DNA from: Dickeya lacustris
Lineage (GTDB): Bacteria > Pseudomonadota > Gammaproteobacteria > Enterobacterales > Enterobacteriaceae
Assembly (NCBI RefSeq): GCF_029635795.1
Contig: NZ_CP114280.1
Coordinates: forward strand, 1,488,001 to 1,552,000
Length of the DNA stretch: 64,000 bases
Direction of reading: 5' to 3'
The position numbers and the translations under genes were made by a program. This document shows, one piece after another, positions 51,688 to 62,975 of the stretch (position 1 is its first letter; every line of letters begins with the position of its first letter). The notes under the pieces were generated by a model. It had not been told where the DNA came from. It did not search any database and saw only the letters and a program-made list of their open reading frames with translations.

Positions 51688-54216
51688 TTATTTGCTAAAC
51701 ATCTTCCTGATCCAGTCCGGTACGCTGTCGCTGTCTTGCGGCGTCTCCTGATGATTATCCTGCGGCATTTCCTGCATCGTTTCCGGCGTTTCCTGCCACT
51801 GCCCGTCGGACATCGGCGTCGGTGCTGGCGCAGGCTGGCTGGCCTGGCACAAGGCTTGCGGATCATCTGCCCATACCGGCAGGGCGCGGCCCGCGCTGCC
51901 GTTACAGATAATATTGCCGCTGCCATCCACCGTCATGGTAGTGATGCCTTCCGGCGGCGTTAGCATCAGCGCCAGCGGCGTCTGGTTTTCCAGATAACGG
52001 CGATACAGCGTCAGCGCGCCGTTAGCGCCGGTCAACTTCGCCGGGCCGTTATTGTCACGGCCAGCCCAGGTGATCACCACCTCTTTACCGTCCACGCCAG
52101 CAAACCAACTGTCACGCAAATCATTGGTGGTACCGGTTTTTCCCGCCAGATGGTATTTACCGAATTTCGCCATCAGCGAGCGCGATGTACCGCGTTCAAC
52201 CACCTGCTGCATGCCATACAGCGTCAGGTAGGCCGCCTGAGCGGGAACCGCGCGTTGTGCCTGTGGGAAACTCTGAAACAGCACTTTGCCATCTTCGGCG
52301 ATCACCGAGCGCAGCGCAGACAGCGGAGCACGATTCCCGCCGCTGGCAATGGTCTGATACTCCTGTGCGACCTCCATCGGCGTCAGGCTGATGGCACCGA
52401 GCAGCATCGAGGGAACCGGTTGAATCTGGTTTGCGGGGATACCGAGCTTTTGTAAGGTATCGCTGACCTGATCCAGCCCAACCGCCAGCCCTAAATTCAC
52501 CGTCGGCACGTTAAGTGAATTTGCCAGTGCATCCACCAGCATCACCCGACCACGAAACTCACGATCGTAGTTTTTCGGCTCCCACACGCTGCCGTTAGCT
52601 TGTTTGAGCGCAATCGGCTCATCGGCCAGCAGGGTATTAAGGCGATAGCGATCCGGCATACTGAGCGCCGTCAGGTATGTGGGCGGTTTTGCCAGCGAGC
52701 CCACCGAGCGCCGCGCCTGCATCGCGCGGTTAAACCCGGCAAACTGAGAATCAGAGCCGCCGACCATCGCCCGCACTTCGCCACTGAAGCGATCAACGAT
52801 AACCATTGCCGATTCCAAATCGTTCACCCCACGCGCCGTCCGCAGCGCGGGAATCCCCTCTTCCACCGCTTTTTCTGCCGCATCCTGCGAAACCGGGTCT
52901 AGGGTGGTGAAGATCTTCACGCCAGACAAATCGCTGGCTTTATCGCCCAAACGTTGCTGGAGCTCCTGACGCACCATCTGCATAAACGCCGGTTGCGGGC
53001 TTATCACGCCGCCTTTCGGCTGCACGCCAAGCGGACGGGCACTCAGCATGTTATAGAGATCGTCGTCAATCACCTGCTGGTTTTGCAGCAGTTTCAACAC
53101 CAGATTGCGCCGCTCCAGCGTCACCTGCGGATTACGCCACGGGTTATAGAGCGACGCGCCTTTCACCATGCCGACCAGCATCGCCTGCTGATCCAAGCTC
53201 AGTTCATTCACCGGCCGACCAAAATAGTACAGGCTCGCCAGCGGGAAGCCCCGGATCTGATCGTTGCCGCTCTGCCCGAGGTACACCTCATTGAGATACA
53301 GCTCAAGAATGCGATCTTTGCTGTAGCGGTAATCCATAATCAGCGCCATATACGCTTCATTCGCTTTACGCCACAGCGATCGCTCATTGGTCAAAAACAG
53401 GTTTTTCACCAATTGCTGCGTGAGGGTACTGCCCCCCTGCACCGCGCGGCCCGCCGTCAGGTTGGCCAACAGCGCGCGGCCTATCGAATAAAAACTGATG
53501 CCGTCATGCTCATAGAAGTGGCGATCTTCGGTCGCAATCAGCGTTTGCACTAAGAGATCGGGAAATCCCGATCGCTGTACAAACAGCCGTTGTTCACCAT
53601 TAGGCGACTGCAACATGGTGATGAGCTTTGGATCGAGGCGAAAAAAGCCAAAGTTACGCTGATTATCCATGTTCTGGATCTGCGATAACCGATCGTTACT
53701 AAAGATCAATTTGGCGTGGATCTGCCCTTCCTTACCATCGGGGAAATCAAATGGCCGCCGCAGGATCTCTATATTGTTGCCTTGCAGCGTAAACTCACCC
53801 GGCCGGGTAATGCGGCTCACTTCGCGGTACTGCATCCCCTCAAGTAAGCTTGCCATCTCTTTTTTGCTATAGGGCATGCCGGGCTCAAGGTTGACCATGC
53901 GGCCATAGACTGCCGCTGGCAATTGCCAGACTTTCCCGTCAATGCGGCTGCGAATTTCACCGTCCAGATAGACGCCGTAAATCGACATCACCACGGCAAA
54001 AATCAAAAACAGGCGAATGAACAGCCCCAGCCAGCGCCGTTTTTTGCGTGGCCGCTTCGTCATGACCTCGTCCTGCGCGTCATCGTCTTGCTCATATTCT
54101 TCATAATCGTCGTAGTCATCTTCCTCTCTGCGGCGGCGCGTCGTCTGCTTGCGAGGGGGAGCCGGGCGCAACGCACGGCGTTTGCGCCCAATAGGTTCGC
54201 GGTCATCCCGAGACAT
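51688..54216 (-). CDS. mrcB: Penicillin-binding protein 1B
   Basis: Bifunctional class A peptidoglycan synthase. 842 residues (E. coli 844). A cytoplasmic acidic/basic N-terminus is followed by a membrane helix (about 64-85), the UB2H domain, glycosyltransferase family 51 ([15 protein letters not shown] with catalytic Glu, about residue 230; [15 protein letters not shown]) and transpeptidase with SxxK in [16 protein letters not shown] in ANSLNVPT and KTG in [16 protein letters not shown]. Met52 could give a short isoform as in E. coli. The Pro/Gln-rich tail is low complexity. Confidence 0.97.
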   Translation of the reverse strand: MSRDDREPIGRKRRALRPAPPRKQTTRRRREEDDYDDYEEYEQDDDAQDEVMTKRPRKKRRWLGLFIRLFLIFAVVMSIYGVYLDGEIRSRIDGKVWQLPAAVYGRMVNLEPGMPYSKKEMASLLEGMQYREVSRITRPGEFTLQGNNIEILRRPFDFPDGKEGQIHAKLIFSNDRLSQIQNMDNQRNFGFFRLDPKLITMLQSPNGEQRLFVQRSGFPDLLVQTLIATEDRHFYEHDGISFYSIGRALLANLTAGRAVQGGSTLTQQLVKNLFLTNERSLWRKANEAYMALIMDYRYSKDRILELYLNEVYLGQSGNDQIRGFPLASLYYFGRPVNELSLDQQAMLVGMVKGASLYNPWRNPQVTLERRNLVLKLLQNQQVIDDDLYNMLSARPLGVQPKGGVISPQPAFMQMVRQELQQRLGDKASDLSGVKIFTTLDPVSQDAAEKAVEEGIPALRTARGVNDLESAMVIVDRFSGEVRAMVGGSDSQFAGFNRAMQARRSVGSLAKPPTYLTALSMPDRYRLNTLLADEPIALKQANGSVWEPKNYDREFRGRVMLVDALANSLNVPTVNLGLAVGLDQVSDTLQKLGIPANQIQPVPSMLLGAISLTPMEVAQEYQTIASGGNRAPLSALRSVIAEDGKVLFQSFPQAQRAVPAQAAYLTLYGMQQVVERGTSRSLMAKFGKYHLAGKTGTTNDLRDSWFAGVDGKEVVITWAGRDNNGPAKLTGANGALTLYRRYLENQTPLALMLTPPEGITTMTVDGSGNIICNGSAGRALPVWADDPQALCQASQPAPAPTPMSDGQWQETPETMQEMPQDNHQETPQDSDSVPDWIRKMFSK

Positions 54217-54340
54217 TACAATGACATCTCCATCAGGTTACTGACGACCACCGGCACTCCCGCCTGGCCGTCTACTGTGTGTTTCCCCCTCATAACAAAG
54301 AAGAGGGAAACGTCTGAAAATCGTGTGTGGATCGTACCGG

Positions 54341-54396
54341 TATCTATTTATGTGTATCTATTTGCATGTACCTATTTACGTCTATCTATTAATGCC
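54341..54396. repeat. Four tandem 14-bp repeats upstream of mrcB
   Basis: TATCTATTTATGTG, TATCTATTTGCATG, TACCTATTTACGTC and TATCTATTAATGCC stand head to tail in the hrpB-mrcB spacer, about 125-180 bp before the mrcB start. A second pair, CCGATAGCGGC and CCGACAGCGGC, follows directly. They are AT-rich and may affect mrcB promoter spacing. Confidence 0.7.
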
Positions 54397-54441
54397 GATA
54401 GCGGCTTTTAATACCGACAGCGGCGTTCACCGCTCGCCCGT

Positions 54442-56892
54442 TTAACCCTTTTCGCTGTTCTGGTACTTCCGGGTGCGTCGGGTTGGCTGGGCGCGAGCAG
54501 GGTCATCCGGCCAGACATGTTTGGGATAACGCCCTTTCATCTCTTTTTGTACCTCGCGATACGCACCCTGCCAGAACGCGCAGAGATCGCGCGTGATTTG
54601 CAATGGCCGCATGGCAGGCGACAACAACTCCAGCACCAGCGCCACCCGCCCTTCAGCCAGCATCGGGCTGGTTTGCTCACCGAACATCTCCTGCAAGCGC
54701 ACCGCCAATACCGGCGCGCTATCCTCAGCATAACGAATCGGCAAACGGCTGCCCCCCGGCGCGGTGTAATGACTGGGCAACGCGCTGTCCAGACGCTGAC
54801 GCAGCGGCCAATCCAGCAGACGGGCCAATGCTTCGCTCAGGTTGATTTGATGCAGCGAGCGGCGATCGCGCACGCCGGTCAGCGAAGGCAGTAGCCACTG
54901 CTCCAGCCCGGCCAACAGCGCCTCATCATCCGCCGCAGGCCAGTCCACCTCCGGCAGCCACTGCCGGGCGCACAGCAAACGCTGGCGTAACTGCAACGCG
55001 GGTTCATCCCAGTTCAGTACCGCTAACCCCTGCTCACGCAGCCAATTGAGCAGGGCGTTCACCAACACCTCATCAGAAGGTTTCGCCAGCGGGCGCGAGG
55101 CCAGCGTCAGGCAGCCTATCTGGGTGCGCTGACTGGCGCGCAGGGTACCTTTTTCTTCGTCCCAGTGCATCAGATTCTGTTGCGTCGCCAGATGTGGACA
55201 CTGCCTGACCAGTTCATCTATCTCCAGCGGCAAGGCCAGTAAAATGCGGGCATCCGCGCTGTTTGGGCTTTGCATTAATACCGGAGCCAGTAGCCATGTC
55301 GCCGCCGTTAATGCCTCTTCCGGTGGCAGGCTGGCACCGCTGCCGTTTGCCAGTTGATAGCGCCCATCCTGAGCGCGCTGGCGCGCCAGCCTGTCGGCAA
55401 AGCCCGACACCAGCAGCGTTGCCGCTAGACGCTCATCCACGTTTCCGGCGCGTTGCCCCAGACGACGCACCAGTTGCTGTGCGCGCTGCTGCCACTGCGC
55501 CGTCGGGCGATGTAATGCCAATAGCAGATTAACCGGGCCATGGCGCGGCGGCTCTTCGATGATGGCCGCCAGCAGCGCCGCTGTCGCTACCGCCGATGCG
55601 TCGTGCCCGGCTGCGTGTAATATGGCGGCAATCCGAGGCTCGCAGCCGAGTGCAGCCATTTTCCGCCCCTCCGACGTCAATTGCTGTTGCGCATCGCTGA
55701 TGCCTAACGTCGTCAATAAGCGGCACGCCGCCTGCCATGCCGGTTTCGGCGGCGTATCAAGCCAGCAGAGTTGTGCGGCGTCGCGGCAGCCCCATTGCAG
55801 CAAATCGAGCCACAGCCCGGACAAGTCACTGTGCAGAATTTCCGGCTCGCTCTGCGCCGCTGCGCGCTCGGCCTGCTCGCGGGAAAACAAGTGCCAGCAC
55901 ACGCCCGGCTCAAGCCGCCCGGCACGTCCGGCACGCTGCGTCATCGAGGCCTGGCTGATGCGTTGCGTCGTCAGGCGCGTCAGGCCGGTTTTCACATCAA
56001 ACAGCGCGACCCGCTCAAGGCCGCTATCAATCACCACCCGAATGCCTTCAATGGTCAGGCTGGTTTCGGCAATATTGGTCGCCAGCACCACTTTGCGCAG
56101 GCCCGGCGCAGGCGCAACAATCGCCTGCTGCTGCGCACTGAGCGTCAATGCGCCATACAGCGGGCAAACCGCAACGTCAGCCGGTACATTCCCTTCCAGC
56201 AGCGCCTGTACCCGCTTGATTTCCGCCACGCCCGGTAAAAACACCAGCAACGAACCCTGCTCTTGTTGCAGCACGCGCCCCACCAAACGCGCCAGCGCCT
56301 CCTCCAGCCGCTCTTGTGCGCCAACCGGCTGGTAATGACGCGTAACCGGCCAACTGCGCCCTTGTGACGACACACTGAGCGCGAGCGGTAATAAAGAAGA
56401 GAGCCGGGTGTCATCCAGCGTGGCGGACATGATGAGCAATTTCAGATCTTCACGCAGCCCCTGCTGTACATCCAGCAAGAGCGCGAGCGCGAGATCAGCC
56501 TGCAGGCTGCGCTCATGGAATTCATCGAGAATCACCAACGATACGCCGGTCAGCTCCGGGTCGTGCTGCAACATACGGGTCAATATCCCCTCTGTCACCA
56601 CTTCCAGTTGCGTCTCATCGCTCACCCGGCTTTCCGAGCGCATGCGGTAGCCCACCGTCTGCCCCGGTTTTTCACCCAGCCATTCAGCCAGCCGAAACGC
56701 CACCGTTTTCGCCGCCAGTCGGCGCGGCTCCAGCATAATAATACGGCCAGGCAACCCGCCGCGTTGCAGCAGTTGCAACGGCAGCCAGGTCGATTTCCCC
56801 GCGCCGGTTGGCGCATGCAGCAACACCTGCGGCGCTACAGCCAATGAACGAATGACCTCATCAAGTACAGCGCTGACGGGCGGTAGATTCAC
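54442..56892 (-). CDS. hrpB: ATP-dependent RNA helicase-like HrpB
   Basis: DEAH/RHA-family helicase of unknown cellular role. About 816 residues (E. coli about 809-824). Motif I LHAPTGAGKSTWLPLQLL, II LDEFHERSLQADLALALL, III MSATLD and VI TQRAGRAGRLEPGVCW, with the HrpB-specific C-terminal domain. I start at the GTG giving MNLPPVSAVLDEV, which has GGAG six nt upstream and aligns with the E. coli N-terminus; an ATG four codons earlier (56904) is the alternative. Divergent from thpR. Confidence 0.94.
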   Translation of the reverse strand: MNLPPVSAVLDEVIRSLAVAPQVLLHAPTGAGKSTWLPLQLLQRGGLPGRIIMLEPRRLAAKTVAFRLAEWLGEKPGQTVGYRMRSESRVSDETQLEVVTEGILTRMLQHDPELTGVSLVILDEFHERSLQADLALALLLDVQQGLREDLKLLIMSATLDDTRLSSLLPLALSVSSQGRSWPVTRHYQPVGAQERLEEALARLVGRVLQQEQGSLLVFLPGVAEIKRVQALLEGNVPADVAVCPLYGALTLSAQQQAIVAPAPGLRKVVLATNIAETSLTIEGIRVVIDSGLERVALFDVKTGLTRLTTQRISQASMTQRAGRAGRLEPGVCWHLFSREQAERAAAQSEPEILHSDLSGLWLDLLQWGCRDAAQLCWLDTPPKPAWQAACRLLTTLGISDAQQQLTSEGRKMAALGCEPRIAAILHAAGHDASAVATAALLAAIIEEPPRHGPVNLLLALHRPTAQWQQRAQQLVRRLGQRAGNVDERLAATLLVSGFADRLARQRAQDGRYQLANGSGASLPPEEALTAATWLLAPVLMQSPNSADARILLALPLEIDELVRQCPHLATQQNLMHWDEEKGTLRASQRTQIGCLTLASRPLAKPSDEVLVNALLNWLREQGLAVLNWDEPALQLRQRLLCARQWLPEVDWPAADDEALLAGLEQWLLPSLTGVRDRRSLHQINLSEALARLLDWPLRQRLDSALPSHYTAPGGSRLPIRYAEDSAPVLAVRLQEMFGEQTSPMLAEGRVALVLELLSPAMRPLQITRDLCAFWQGAYREVQKEMKGRYPKHVWPDDPARAQPTRRTRKYQNSEKG

Positions 56893-57116
56893 GCAACACT
56901 CCATCTGGATTCTTTGGGGCCAAAGGCGCGGTGAACCACGCCTTCGGCAATCAATACATCAAGCACCACTAAAGCCGGCTAACGGCGACCCATCCACGCG
57001 TGATACATCCCCTTCGCACCACGGCGGCCTGATGAGCGGCCAAAAGCCTGACTTGCGCCTTAACTTTATCCGGCGGGCATTGTAGCATCGGAACCCCGCA
57101 GAACAGAGAGATTGCC

Positions 57117-57650
57117 ATGTGCCAAACCCGCCGCCTGTTTTTTGGTTTATCGCTGCCGGATGCGCTCGCCCGGCACATCGTGCAATGGCGCGCGACGCAT
57201 TTTCCCCCACAAGCCGGGCGTCCCGTGGCGGCAGCGAATCTGCACCTGACGCTGGCATTTTTAGGCGACGTCAGCGACCAAAAAGCGCAAGCCCTGCAAA
57301 CACTCGCCGGTCGCATTCGTCAATCCGCCTTTACTCTGACACTGAATGACGCCGGTCATTGGCCGCGTCCGGGGGTGGTGTGGCTCGGCTGCCGCCAGCC
57401 GCCGCGAGGTTTATTACAGTTAGCGAATATGTTGCGTTCACAGGCCGCGCGTAGCGGCTGTTATCAAAGTCCGCAACCGTATCATCCGCACATCACGCTG
57501 TTACGTGGCGCAACGCGCCCGGTTTCGCTGCCAGCAGCCACCTTCAGTTGGACTGTGCAAGCCGAGCAATTTTTTCTTTATGAATCACGAGCCGAGGCCG
57601 GTCGCAGTCATTATCGCCCGCTGGCTCGCTGGCCATTAGCCACTGCCTGA
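57117..57650 (+). CDS. thpR: RNA 2',3'-cyclic phosphodiesterase ThpR (LigT)
   Basis: 2H-family phosphoesterase that opens 2',3'-cyclic phosphates and can join tRNA halves through 2'-5' links. 177 residues (E. coli 176). The two HxTx motifs are HLTLAFLGDV (about residue 43) and HPHITLLRGA (about residue 125). sfsA follows 12 nt later. Confidence 0.95.
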   Translation: MCQTRRLFFGLSLPDALARHIVQWRATHFPPQAGRPVAAANLHLTLAFLGDVSDQKAQALQTLAGRIRQSAFTLTLNDAGHWPRPGVVWLGCRQPPRGLLQLANMLRSQAARSGCYQSPQPYHPHITLLRGATRPVSLPAATFSWTVQAEQFFLYESRAEAGRSHYRPLARWPLATA

Positions 57651-57662
57651 GAGAACCGACTG

Positions 57663-58382
57663 ATGCACTTTTCTCCACGCCTGCAACCCGCCACGTTAAT
57701 CAAACGCTATAAACGCTTTTTGGCCGATGTGCGCACCGCTGACGGCAACATCCTGACGCTACATTGCCCAAATACCGGCGCGATGACCGGGTGTGGCGCA
57801 CCGGGCGACACCATCTGGTATTCGACGTCCGACAATCCCCGGCGCAAATACCCACACACCTGGGAGTTGACGCATACCGCTGAGGGGCACTGGATAGCGG
57901 TGAACACGCTACGTGCGAATCACCTGGTGACAGAGGCCTTGCAGACAGGCGGTATTGATGAATGTCAGGGGTACAGCGATATCCGCACCGAAGTGCGATA
58001 CGGCTCTGAAAACAGCAGGATAGATATCTTGCTACAGGCTAATGAGCGGGTTAACTGCTATATTGAAGTCAAATCCGTCACATTATTGCAACATGGGTGT
58101 GGTTATTTTCCCGATGCGGTGACGCTCAGAGGGCAAAAACACCTGCGCGAGCTGCAACAGGTTGCCGCGCAAGGCCATCGTGCCGTGTTGTGCTTCGCTG
58201 TTTTGCATTCGGGGATTCATCAGGTCAGTGCTGCGCAACATATTGACCGACATTACGCCGAATTATTACAGCGCGCACAGCAGAATGGGGTTGAAATTCT
58301 GTGTTACGGTACCCATATCTCGCCTGATGGCATGATGTTAGGGCAGAGGCTGGCATTTCAGAACGTGACGACAGCGAGCTAA
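57663..58382 (+). CDS. sfsA: Sugar fermentation stimulation protein SfsA
   Basis: SfsA family, originally found as a maltose-metabolism stimulator; it has a nuclease-like fold, and its role is not settled. 239 residues. N-terminal OB-like part ([31 protein letters not shown]) and nuclease-like part with SRIDILL and [11 protein letters not shown] matching the family. Between thpR and dksA, as in E. coli. Confidence 0.95.
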   Translation: MHFSPRLQPATLIKRYKRFLADVRTADGNILTLHCPNTGAMTGCGAPGDTIWYSTSDNPRRKYPHTWELTHTAEGHWIAVNTLRANHLVTEALQTGGIDECQGYSDIRTEVRYGSENSRIDILLQANERVNCYIEVKSVTLLQHGCGYFPDAVTLRGQKHLRELQQVAAQGHRAVLCFAVLHSGIHQVSAAQHIDRHYAELLQRAQQNGVEILCYGTHISPDGMMLGQRLAFQNVTTAS

Positions 58383-58550
58383 TTTTGCCAGCTGTTCTGT
58401 ATTATTTGATGGAATTATACCGTTCCTCACACTTTGTCAGGCCAGTGTCAGGAATCATTGCCAACCCAATCTCCATCTGTTATTTATAGCGGCCTGTTTT
58501 TCCCCCCTGTGGGGTCGATACTGCGTGTCGTGTTATGTAGGAGAAGCAAC

Positions 58551-59006
58551 ATGCAAGAAGGGCAAAACCGTAAGACATCCTCTCTGAGCATTCTCGCAAT
58601 TGCCGGAGTGGAGCCGTACCAGGAGAAGCCGGGCGAAGAATACATGAACGACGCTCAACTGGCTCATTTCAGGCGTATTCTGGAGGCATGGCGCAATCAG
58701 CTCAGGGACGAAGTCGATCGCACCGTATCACATATGCAAGATGAAGCCGCTAACTTTCCTGATCCGGTAGACCGCGCCGCGCAGGAAGAAGAGTTTAGCC
58801 TTGAACTGCGTAACCGCGATCGTGAGCGTAAGCTGATTAAGAAAATTTCCAAGACATTGCAGAAAATCGAAGATGAAGACTTCGGTTACTGTGAGTCCTG
58901 TGGTGTGGAAATCGGCATCCGTCGTCTGGAAGCTCGTCCCACGGCCGATCTGTGCATTGATTGTAAAACGCTGGCTGAAATCCGCGAAAAGCAGATGGCT
59001 GGCTAA
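58551..59006 (+). CDS. dksA: RNA polymerase-binding transcription factor DksA
   Basis: Binds the RNA polymerase secondary channel and with ppGpp controls stable-RNA promoters, including the tRNA promoters seen in this window. 151 residues, as in E. coli. Coiled-coil tip Asp residues lie in [12 protein letters not shown]; the C4 zinc finger is [13 protein letters not shown] through CIDC. GGAGAA precedes ATG 58551; 39 upstream in-frame codons are rejected because they are unlike the family. Confidence 0.98.
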   Translation: MQEGQNRKTSSLSILAIAGVEPYQEKPGEEYMNDAQLAHFRRILEAWRNQLRDEVDRTVSHMQDEAANFPDPVDRAAQEEEFSLELRNRDRERKLIKKISKTLQKIEDEDFGYCESCGVEIGIRRLEARPTADLCIDCKTLAEIREKQMAG

Positions 59007-59110
59007 ACGCCCCCGGCGGGAAAGCGCTTTGCCCTACCGCCGGGCTTTCGCTTGTGCAGACTCACCCCATCACGTTAGCCCCTAACCAACCTCACGCTAT
59101 TTTCAGCCTT

Positions 59111-60019
59111 ATGTCTGGATCACGCCCCTACGTCGGACGTTTTGCCCCTTCTCCATCTGGCGATTTGCATTTTGGCTCCCTGATTGCGGCACTCGGCAGT
59201 TTCCTTCAGGCTCGCGCCTGCCATGGACGCTGGCTGGTACGTATCGAGGATATCGACCCGCCGCGTGAAGTCCCCGGCGCGGCAAGCCGTATTTTACGCC
59301 AGCTCGAACACTATGGCCTGTGCTGGGATGGCGACGTTCTTTATCAGTCCCAGCGCCATGCGCGTTATCGGGACGTGCTTGAACAATTACAGCAGCAAGG
59401 CGACAGCTATTACTGCACCTGTACGCGGCAGCGCATTCAGCAACTCGGCGGACACTATGACGGCCATTGCCGCGAGAGGCACCTGCCGCCAGAGAATGCG
59501 GCTCGTCGCCTATATCAACGCCATCCGGTACTCGGTTTTGATGACCGGTTACGAGGCTGGATAACCGCAGACCCGGCGCTGGCGCAAGAGGACTTTATCA
59601 TCCATCGCCGTGACGGGCTGTTTGCCTATAATCTGGCGGTCGTGGTTGATGACCATGATCAGGGCGTCACGGAAATTGTACGGGGTGCGGACTTAATCGA
59701 ACCCACGGTGCGTCAGTTATCGCTCTATCAATTATTAGGCTATGCCGCGCCCTGTTATGTTCATTTACCGTTGGCGCTCAATCAGGATGGTCATAAACTT
59801 TCCAAGCAGAATCATGCTCCGGCACTGCCTGAAGGCGACCCTCGTCGCACGTTGATGCAGGCGCTGGCGTTTTTGCGCCAGCCTCTTCCCGATGACGGCG
59901 CGGCGCTCACGCGCGATGATTTATTGCGCTGGGCGATTGAGCACTGGTCGCTGCGCCACATCCCTTCAAAGGCGCATCTGCCCTTGTCGGAAATAACATC
60001 AGCATTCTCAAAGGGCTGA
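59111..60019 (+). CDS. gluQ: Glutamyl-Q tRNA(Asp) synthetase
   Basis: Truncated GluRS paralogue (YadB) that attaches glutamate to queuosine at position 34 of tRNA-Asp. 302 residues. [21 protein letters not shown] at the N-terminus, zinc ligands in [19 protein letters not shown], and KLSKQN for the KMSKS motif; no anticodon-binding domain. I start at [11 protein letters not shown], though no clear Shine-Dalgarno is visible. Follows dksA, as in E. coli. Confidence 0.95.
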   Translation: MSGSRPYVGRFAPSPSGDLHFGSLIAALGSFLQARACHGRWLVRIEDIDPPREVPGAASRILRQLEHYGLCWDGDVLYQSQRHARYRDVLEQLQQQGDSYYCTCTRQRIQQLGGHYDGHCRERHLPPENAARRLYQRHPVLGFDDRLRGWITADPALAQEDFIIHRRDGLFAYNLAVVVDDHDQGVTEIVRGADLIEPTVRQLSLYQLLGYAAPCYVHLPLALNQDGHKLSKQNHAPALPEGDPRRTLMQALAFLRQPLPDDGAALTRDDLLRWAIEHWSLRHIPSKAHLPLSEITSAFSKG

Positions 60020-60087
60020 CGGTGAGCTATGATTAGCCGCTATTTTTTGTTGTGCTGTCAATTATCCAATCATTATCGAGGTGTATT

Positions 60088-61491
60088 ATCTTTACCCGGG
60101 TAGCTAATTTTTGCCGCAAGGTACTGAATCGCGAGCATGAACCCGCCAGGGCGGATAGTCCGTCGCAGGCGATAACGGTCATTCCCCGTGACCAGCATTC
60201 CATTTCACGCAGCGACATCAGTGAAAATGCGCTAAAAGTGCTCTATCGCCTGAATAAAGCGGGCTATGAGGCTTATCTGGTGGGCGGCGGTGTACGCGAT
60301 CTCCTGTTGGGCAAAAAACCCAAAGACTTCGATATCACCACCAACGCCACACCAGAACAGGTGCGCAAACTGTTTCGCAATTGTCGGCTGGTAGGACGCC
60401 GCTTTCGTTTAGCGCATGTGATGTTCGGCCCTGAAGTCATCGAAGTCGCCACTTTCCGTGGGCATCACGAACAGCATCAGGAGCAGGAAACCAAGCAAGC
60501 CGCCCAGCAAGGGCAAAATGGCATGCTGCTGCGTGACAATATTTTCGGCACCATAGAGGAAGATGCGCAGCGGCGTGATTTCTCTATCAATAGCCTGTAT
60601 TACAACATTGCCGATTTTACCGTACGTGATTACACCCAGGGCCTGGCCGATCTCCGTCAGGGCGTGATCCGTATGATCGGTGAGCCGGAAACGCGCTACC
60701 GTGAAGATCCGGTGCGGATGCTGCGCGCTATTCGTTTCGCCGCCAAGCTTGACATGCGCCTCAGCCCGGAAACCGCAGAGCCAATCCCGCGCCTGGCCTC
60801 GCTGCTACATGATATTCCCCCGGCACGGTTGTTCGAAGAGTCATTAAAGCTGTTGCAGGCGGGTTACGGCTACCCAACCTATCGACTGCTGTGTGAATAC
60901 CAGTTGTTCCAGCCGCTGTTCCCGCTCATCAGCCGCTACTTTACCGCTGCGGGCGAAACGATGATGGAGCGGATGATCGTTCAGGTCTTGAAAAATACCG
61001 ATCAGCGCATCCAAAACGATATGCGGGTAAACCCGGCGTTCCTGTTTGCCGCGATGCTGTGGTATCCGTTAGTCGAGCATGCCCAGAAACTGACGCAGGA
61101 AAGCGGATTGGCCTATTTCGAAGCCTTTGCGCTGGCAATGAATGATGTTCTGGATGAGCAATGCCGCTCGCTGGCGATCCCCAAACGTATCACGTCGCTG
61201 ACTCGTGACATCTGGCAGTTGCAGTTGCGTCTGTCACGCCGTCAGGGAAAACGGGCATTCAAGTTGATGGAGCACCCAAAATTCCGCGCCGCCTATGACC
61301 TGCTGGCACTGCGTGCAGAAATAGAAAATCACACTGAGTTGCAGCGTCTTACGCAATGGTGGGGGGAGTTTCAGGTCGCCGCCCCTCCTCGCCAGCAAGC
61401 CATGCTCAATACCCTTGATGACGGCCCGACGCCGCACCGCCGTTCTCGCCGCCCGCGTAAGCGCCCGCAGCATCGGGATAACGCACGGTGA
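60088..61491 (+). CDS. pcnB: Poly(A) polymerase I, apparently starting at AUC
   Basis: Adds 3' poly(A) tails that promote RNA decay and controls ColE1-type copy number. The nucleotidyltransferase domain has [10 protein letters not shown] and DFDI with the catalytic Asp, then [11 protein letters not shown]. The basic C-terminus is [14 protein letters not shown]. Family proteins start at [12 protein letters not shown]. Here the codon before it is ATC at 60088, six nt after GAGG, giving 467 residues (E. coli 465). E. coli pcnB is known to use AUU. A GTG 12 codons upstream has no Shine-Dalgarno. Confidence 0.93.
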   Translation: MFTRVANFCRKVLNREHEPARADSPSQAITVIPRDQHSISRSDISENALKVLYRLNKAGYEAYLVGGGVRDLLLGKKPKDFDITTNATPEQVRKLFRNCRLVGRRFRLAHVMFGPEVIEVATFRGHHEQHQEQETKQAAQQGQNGMLLRDNIFGTIEEDAQRRDFSINSLYYNIADFTVRDYTQGLADLRQGVIRMIGEPETRYREDPVRMLRAIRFAAKLDMRLSPETAEPIPRLASLLHDIPPARLFEESLKLLQAGYGYPTYRLLCEYQLFQPLFPLISRYFTAAGETMMERMIVQVLKNTDQRIQNDMRVNPAFLFAAMLWYPLVEHAQKLTQESGLAYFEAFALAMNDVLDEQCRSLAIPKRITSLTRDIWQLQLRLSRRQGKRAFKLMEHPKFRAAYDLLALRAEIENHTELQRLTQWWGEFQVAAPPRQQAMLNTLDDGPTPHRRSRRPRKRPQHRDNAR

Positions 61492-61976
61492 CACGCGTTT
61501 ATCTGGCACTGGGCAGTAATCTGGCCGAGCCGCTGACTCAGGTGCAAACCGCGTTGTCAGCGCTGGATGCCATCGCTAACACCCGGCTGGTGCGCTGCTC
61601 TTCGTTTTATCGCAGCCGACCCTTGGGGCCGCAAGACCAGCCGGATTACCTCAATGCTGTGGCGGAGCTGGAAACGGCGCTCGCACCGGACGCGTTGCTG
61701 GATAACACCCAACGCATTGAGCAAGAGCACGGTCGGGTGCGCAAGGCCCACCGCTGGGGGCCGCGTACGCTCGATCTGGATATTTTACTGTTTGGTGATG
61801 AGGTGATTCACACTGAACGATTGACCGTACCGCATTACGACATGAAAAACCGTGAATTCATGCTCTATCCGCTGGCGGAGATTGCCCCTGAGCTGATCTT
61901 TCCTGATGGAGAACCACTTCGTGAACGTTTACACCATGTTGCGCGAAATGGCCTGACCCTCTGGGATTCCCTTTAG
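61488..61976 (+). CDS. folK: 6-hydroxymethyl-7,8-dihydropterin pyrophosphokinase
   Basis: HPPK, which activates hydroxymethyldihydropterin for folate synthesis. 162 residues (E. coli 159). VYLALGSNL at the N-terminus and the signature [14 protein letters not shown] with metal-binding Asp residues. The GTG start overlaps the pcnB stop (GTGA), so translation is coupled. Confidence 0.97.
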   Translation: MTRVYLALGSNLAEPLTQVQTALSALDAIANTRLVRCSSFYRSRPLGPQDQPDYLNAVAELETALAPDALLDNTQRIEQEHGRVRKAHRWGPRTLDLDILLFGDEVIHTERLTVPHYDMKNREFMLYPLAEIAPELIFPDGEPLRERLHHVARNGLTLWDSL

Positions 61977-62165
61977 CCCCCCAATGCCTCATCCGGTTTC
62001 CACCTGCGGGCATTCAACGCAGCAAAACAACAGCGGCAGGCAAGCCCTGCCTTTGTTGTCAACGCATTGTTTTTAAATAAAAAATAGAGTGCTGTTCCTG
62101 ACGCTCCGCATCCATTAGAATGGCTTTCCCTTAACTGACCTTGACGTTGAATCAGGAAGGTTGCC
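61977..62165. other. folK-panB spacer
   Basis: 189 bp; it holds the likely panBC promoter. AGGAAGG lies five nt before the panB ATG. No gene is visible. Confidence 0.5.
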
Positions 62166-62960
62166 ATGAAAGCGACTACCATTTCTCATCTGCGCCAGTG
62201 GAAACAGGAACAGAAAAAATTCGCCACGATCACCGCGTATGACGCCAGCTTCGCTCGTTTGTTCTACGAGCAGGGCATTCAGGTCATGCTGGTCGGAGAC
62301 TCGCTTGGCATGACGATACAAGGCCAAGACTCGACGTTGCCCGTCACCCTCGATGATATGGTCTACCATACCCGCTGTGTCCGACGCGGCGCGCCTTATT
62401 GCCTGCTACTATCCGACCTGCCTTTTATGGGCTGCGCTACGCCGGAACAGGCGTGTTTGCAGGCCGCAGAACTGATGCGCGCCGGTGCTAACATGGTCAA
62501 AATCGAAGGCGGCAGCTGGCTTGCCCCTACGGTACGGATGTTAACCGAGCGGGCTGTCCCGGTTTGTGGTCATCTTGGGCTGACGCCTCAATCCGTCAAT
62601 ATTTTTGGCGGGTATAAAGTACAGGGGCGTGACGAGGCGGCCGCTGCGCAATTGCTGGATGATGCACTGGCACTGCAACACGCCGGGGCACAGTTACTGG
62701 TACTGGAATGCGTACCGGTGTCTCTGGCGCAGCGTGTTACCGAAGCACTGGATATCCCGGTTATCGGCATCGGCGCGGGCAATGCCACTGACGGACAAAT
62801 TCTGGTGATGCACGATGCGCTGGGCGTCACCGGGGGCCATACACCCAAATTTGCCCGCAATTTCATGGCGCAGGCCACGGATATTCGTGCAGCTATCCGT
62901 CTGTATGTGCAGGAAGTCGAGCAAGGCCGATTCCCCGATGCGCAATACAGTTTTGTTTAA
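62166..62960 (+). CDS. panB: 3-methyl-2-oxobutanoate hydroxymethyltransferase
   Basis: Makes ketopantoate from ketoisovalerate and methylene-THF, first step of pantothenate synthesis. 264 residues, the E. coli length. [11 protein letters not shown], metal ligands in [11 protein letters not shown], catalytic Glu in [15 protein letters not shown] and [17 protein letters not shown]. Followed by panC after 15 nt and then panD. Confidence 0.98.
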   Translation: MKATTISHLRQWKQEQKKFATITAYDASFARLFYEQGIQVMLVGDSLGMTIQGQDSTLPVTLDDMVYHTRCVRRGAPYCLLLSDLPFMGCATPEQACLQAAELMRAGANMVKIEGGSWLAPTVRMLTERAVPVCGHLGLTPQSVNIFGGYKVQGRDEAAAAQLLDDALALQHAGAQLLVLECVPVSLAQRVTEALDIPVIGIGAGNATDGQILVMHDALGVTGGHTPKFARNFMAQATDIRAAIRLYVQEVEQGRFPDAQYSFV

Positions 62961-62975
62961 CACAGGAGCAAGCAA

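Noticed and set aside
54442..54500. Possible plant-pathogenicity hrp gene, because of the name hrpB
   Set aside because: The protein is the RNA-helicase HrpB by all helicase motifs and unrelated to type III secretion HrpB.
55559..56335. 258-codon plus-strand frame antisense to hrpB
   Set aside because: Antisense shadow of a well-conserved helicase with Ala/Arg/Ser-biased translation.
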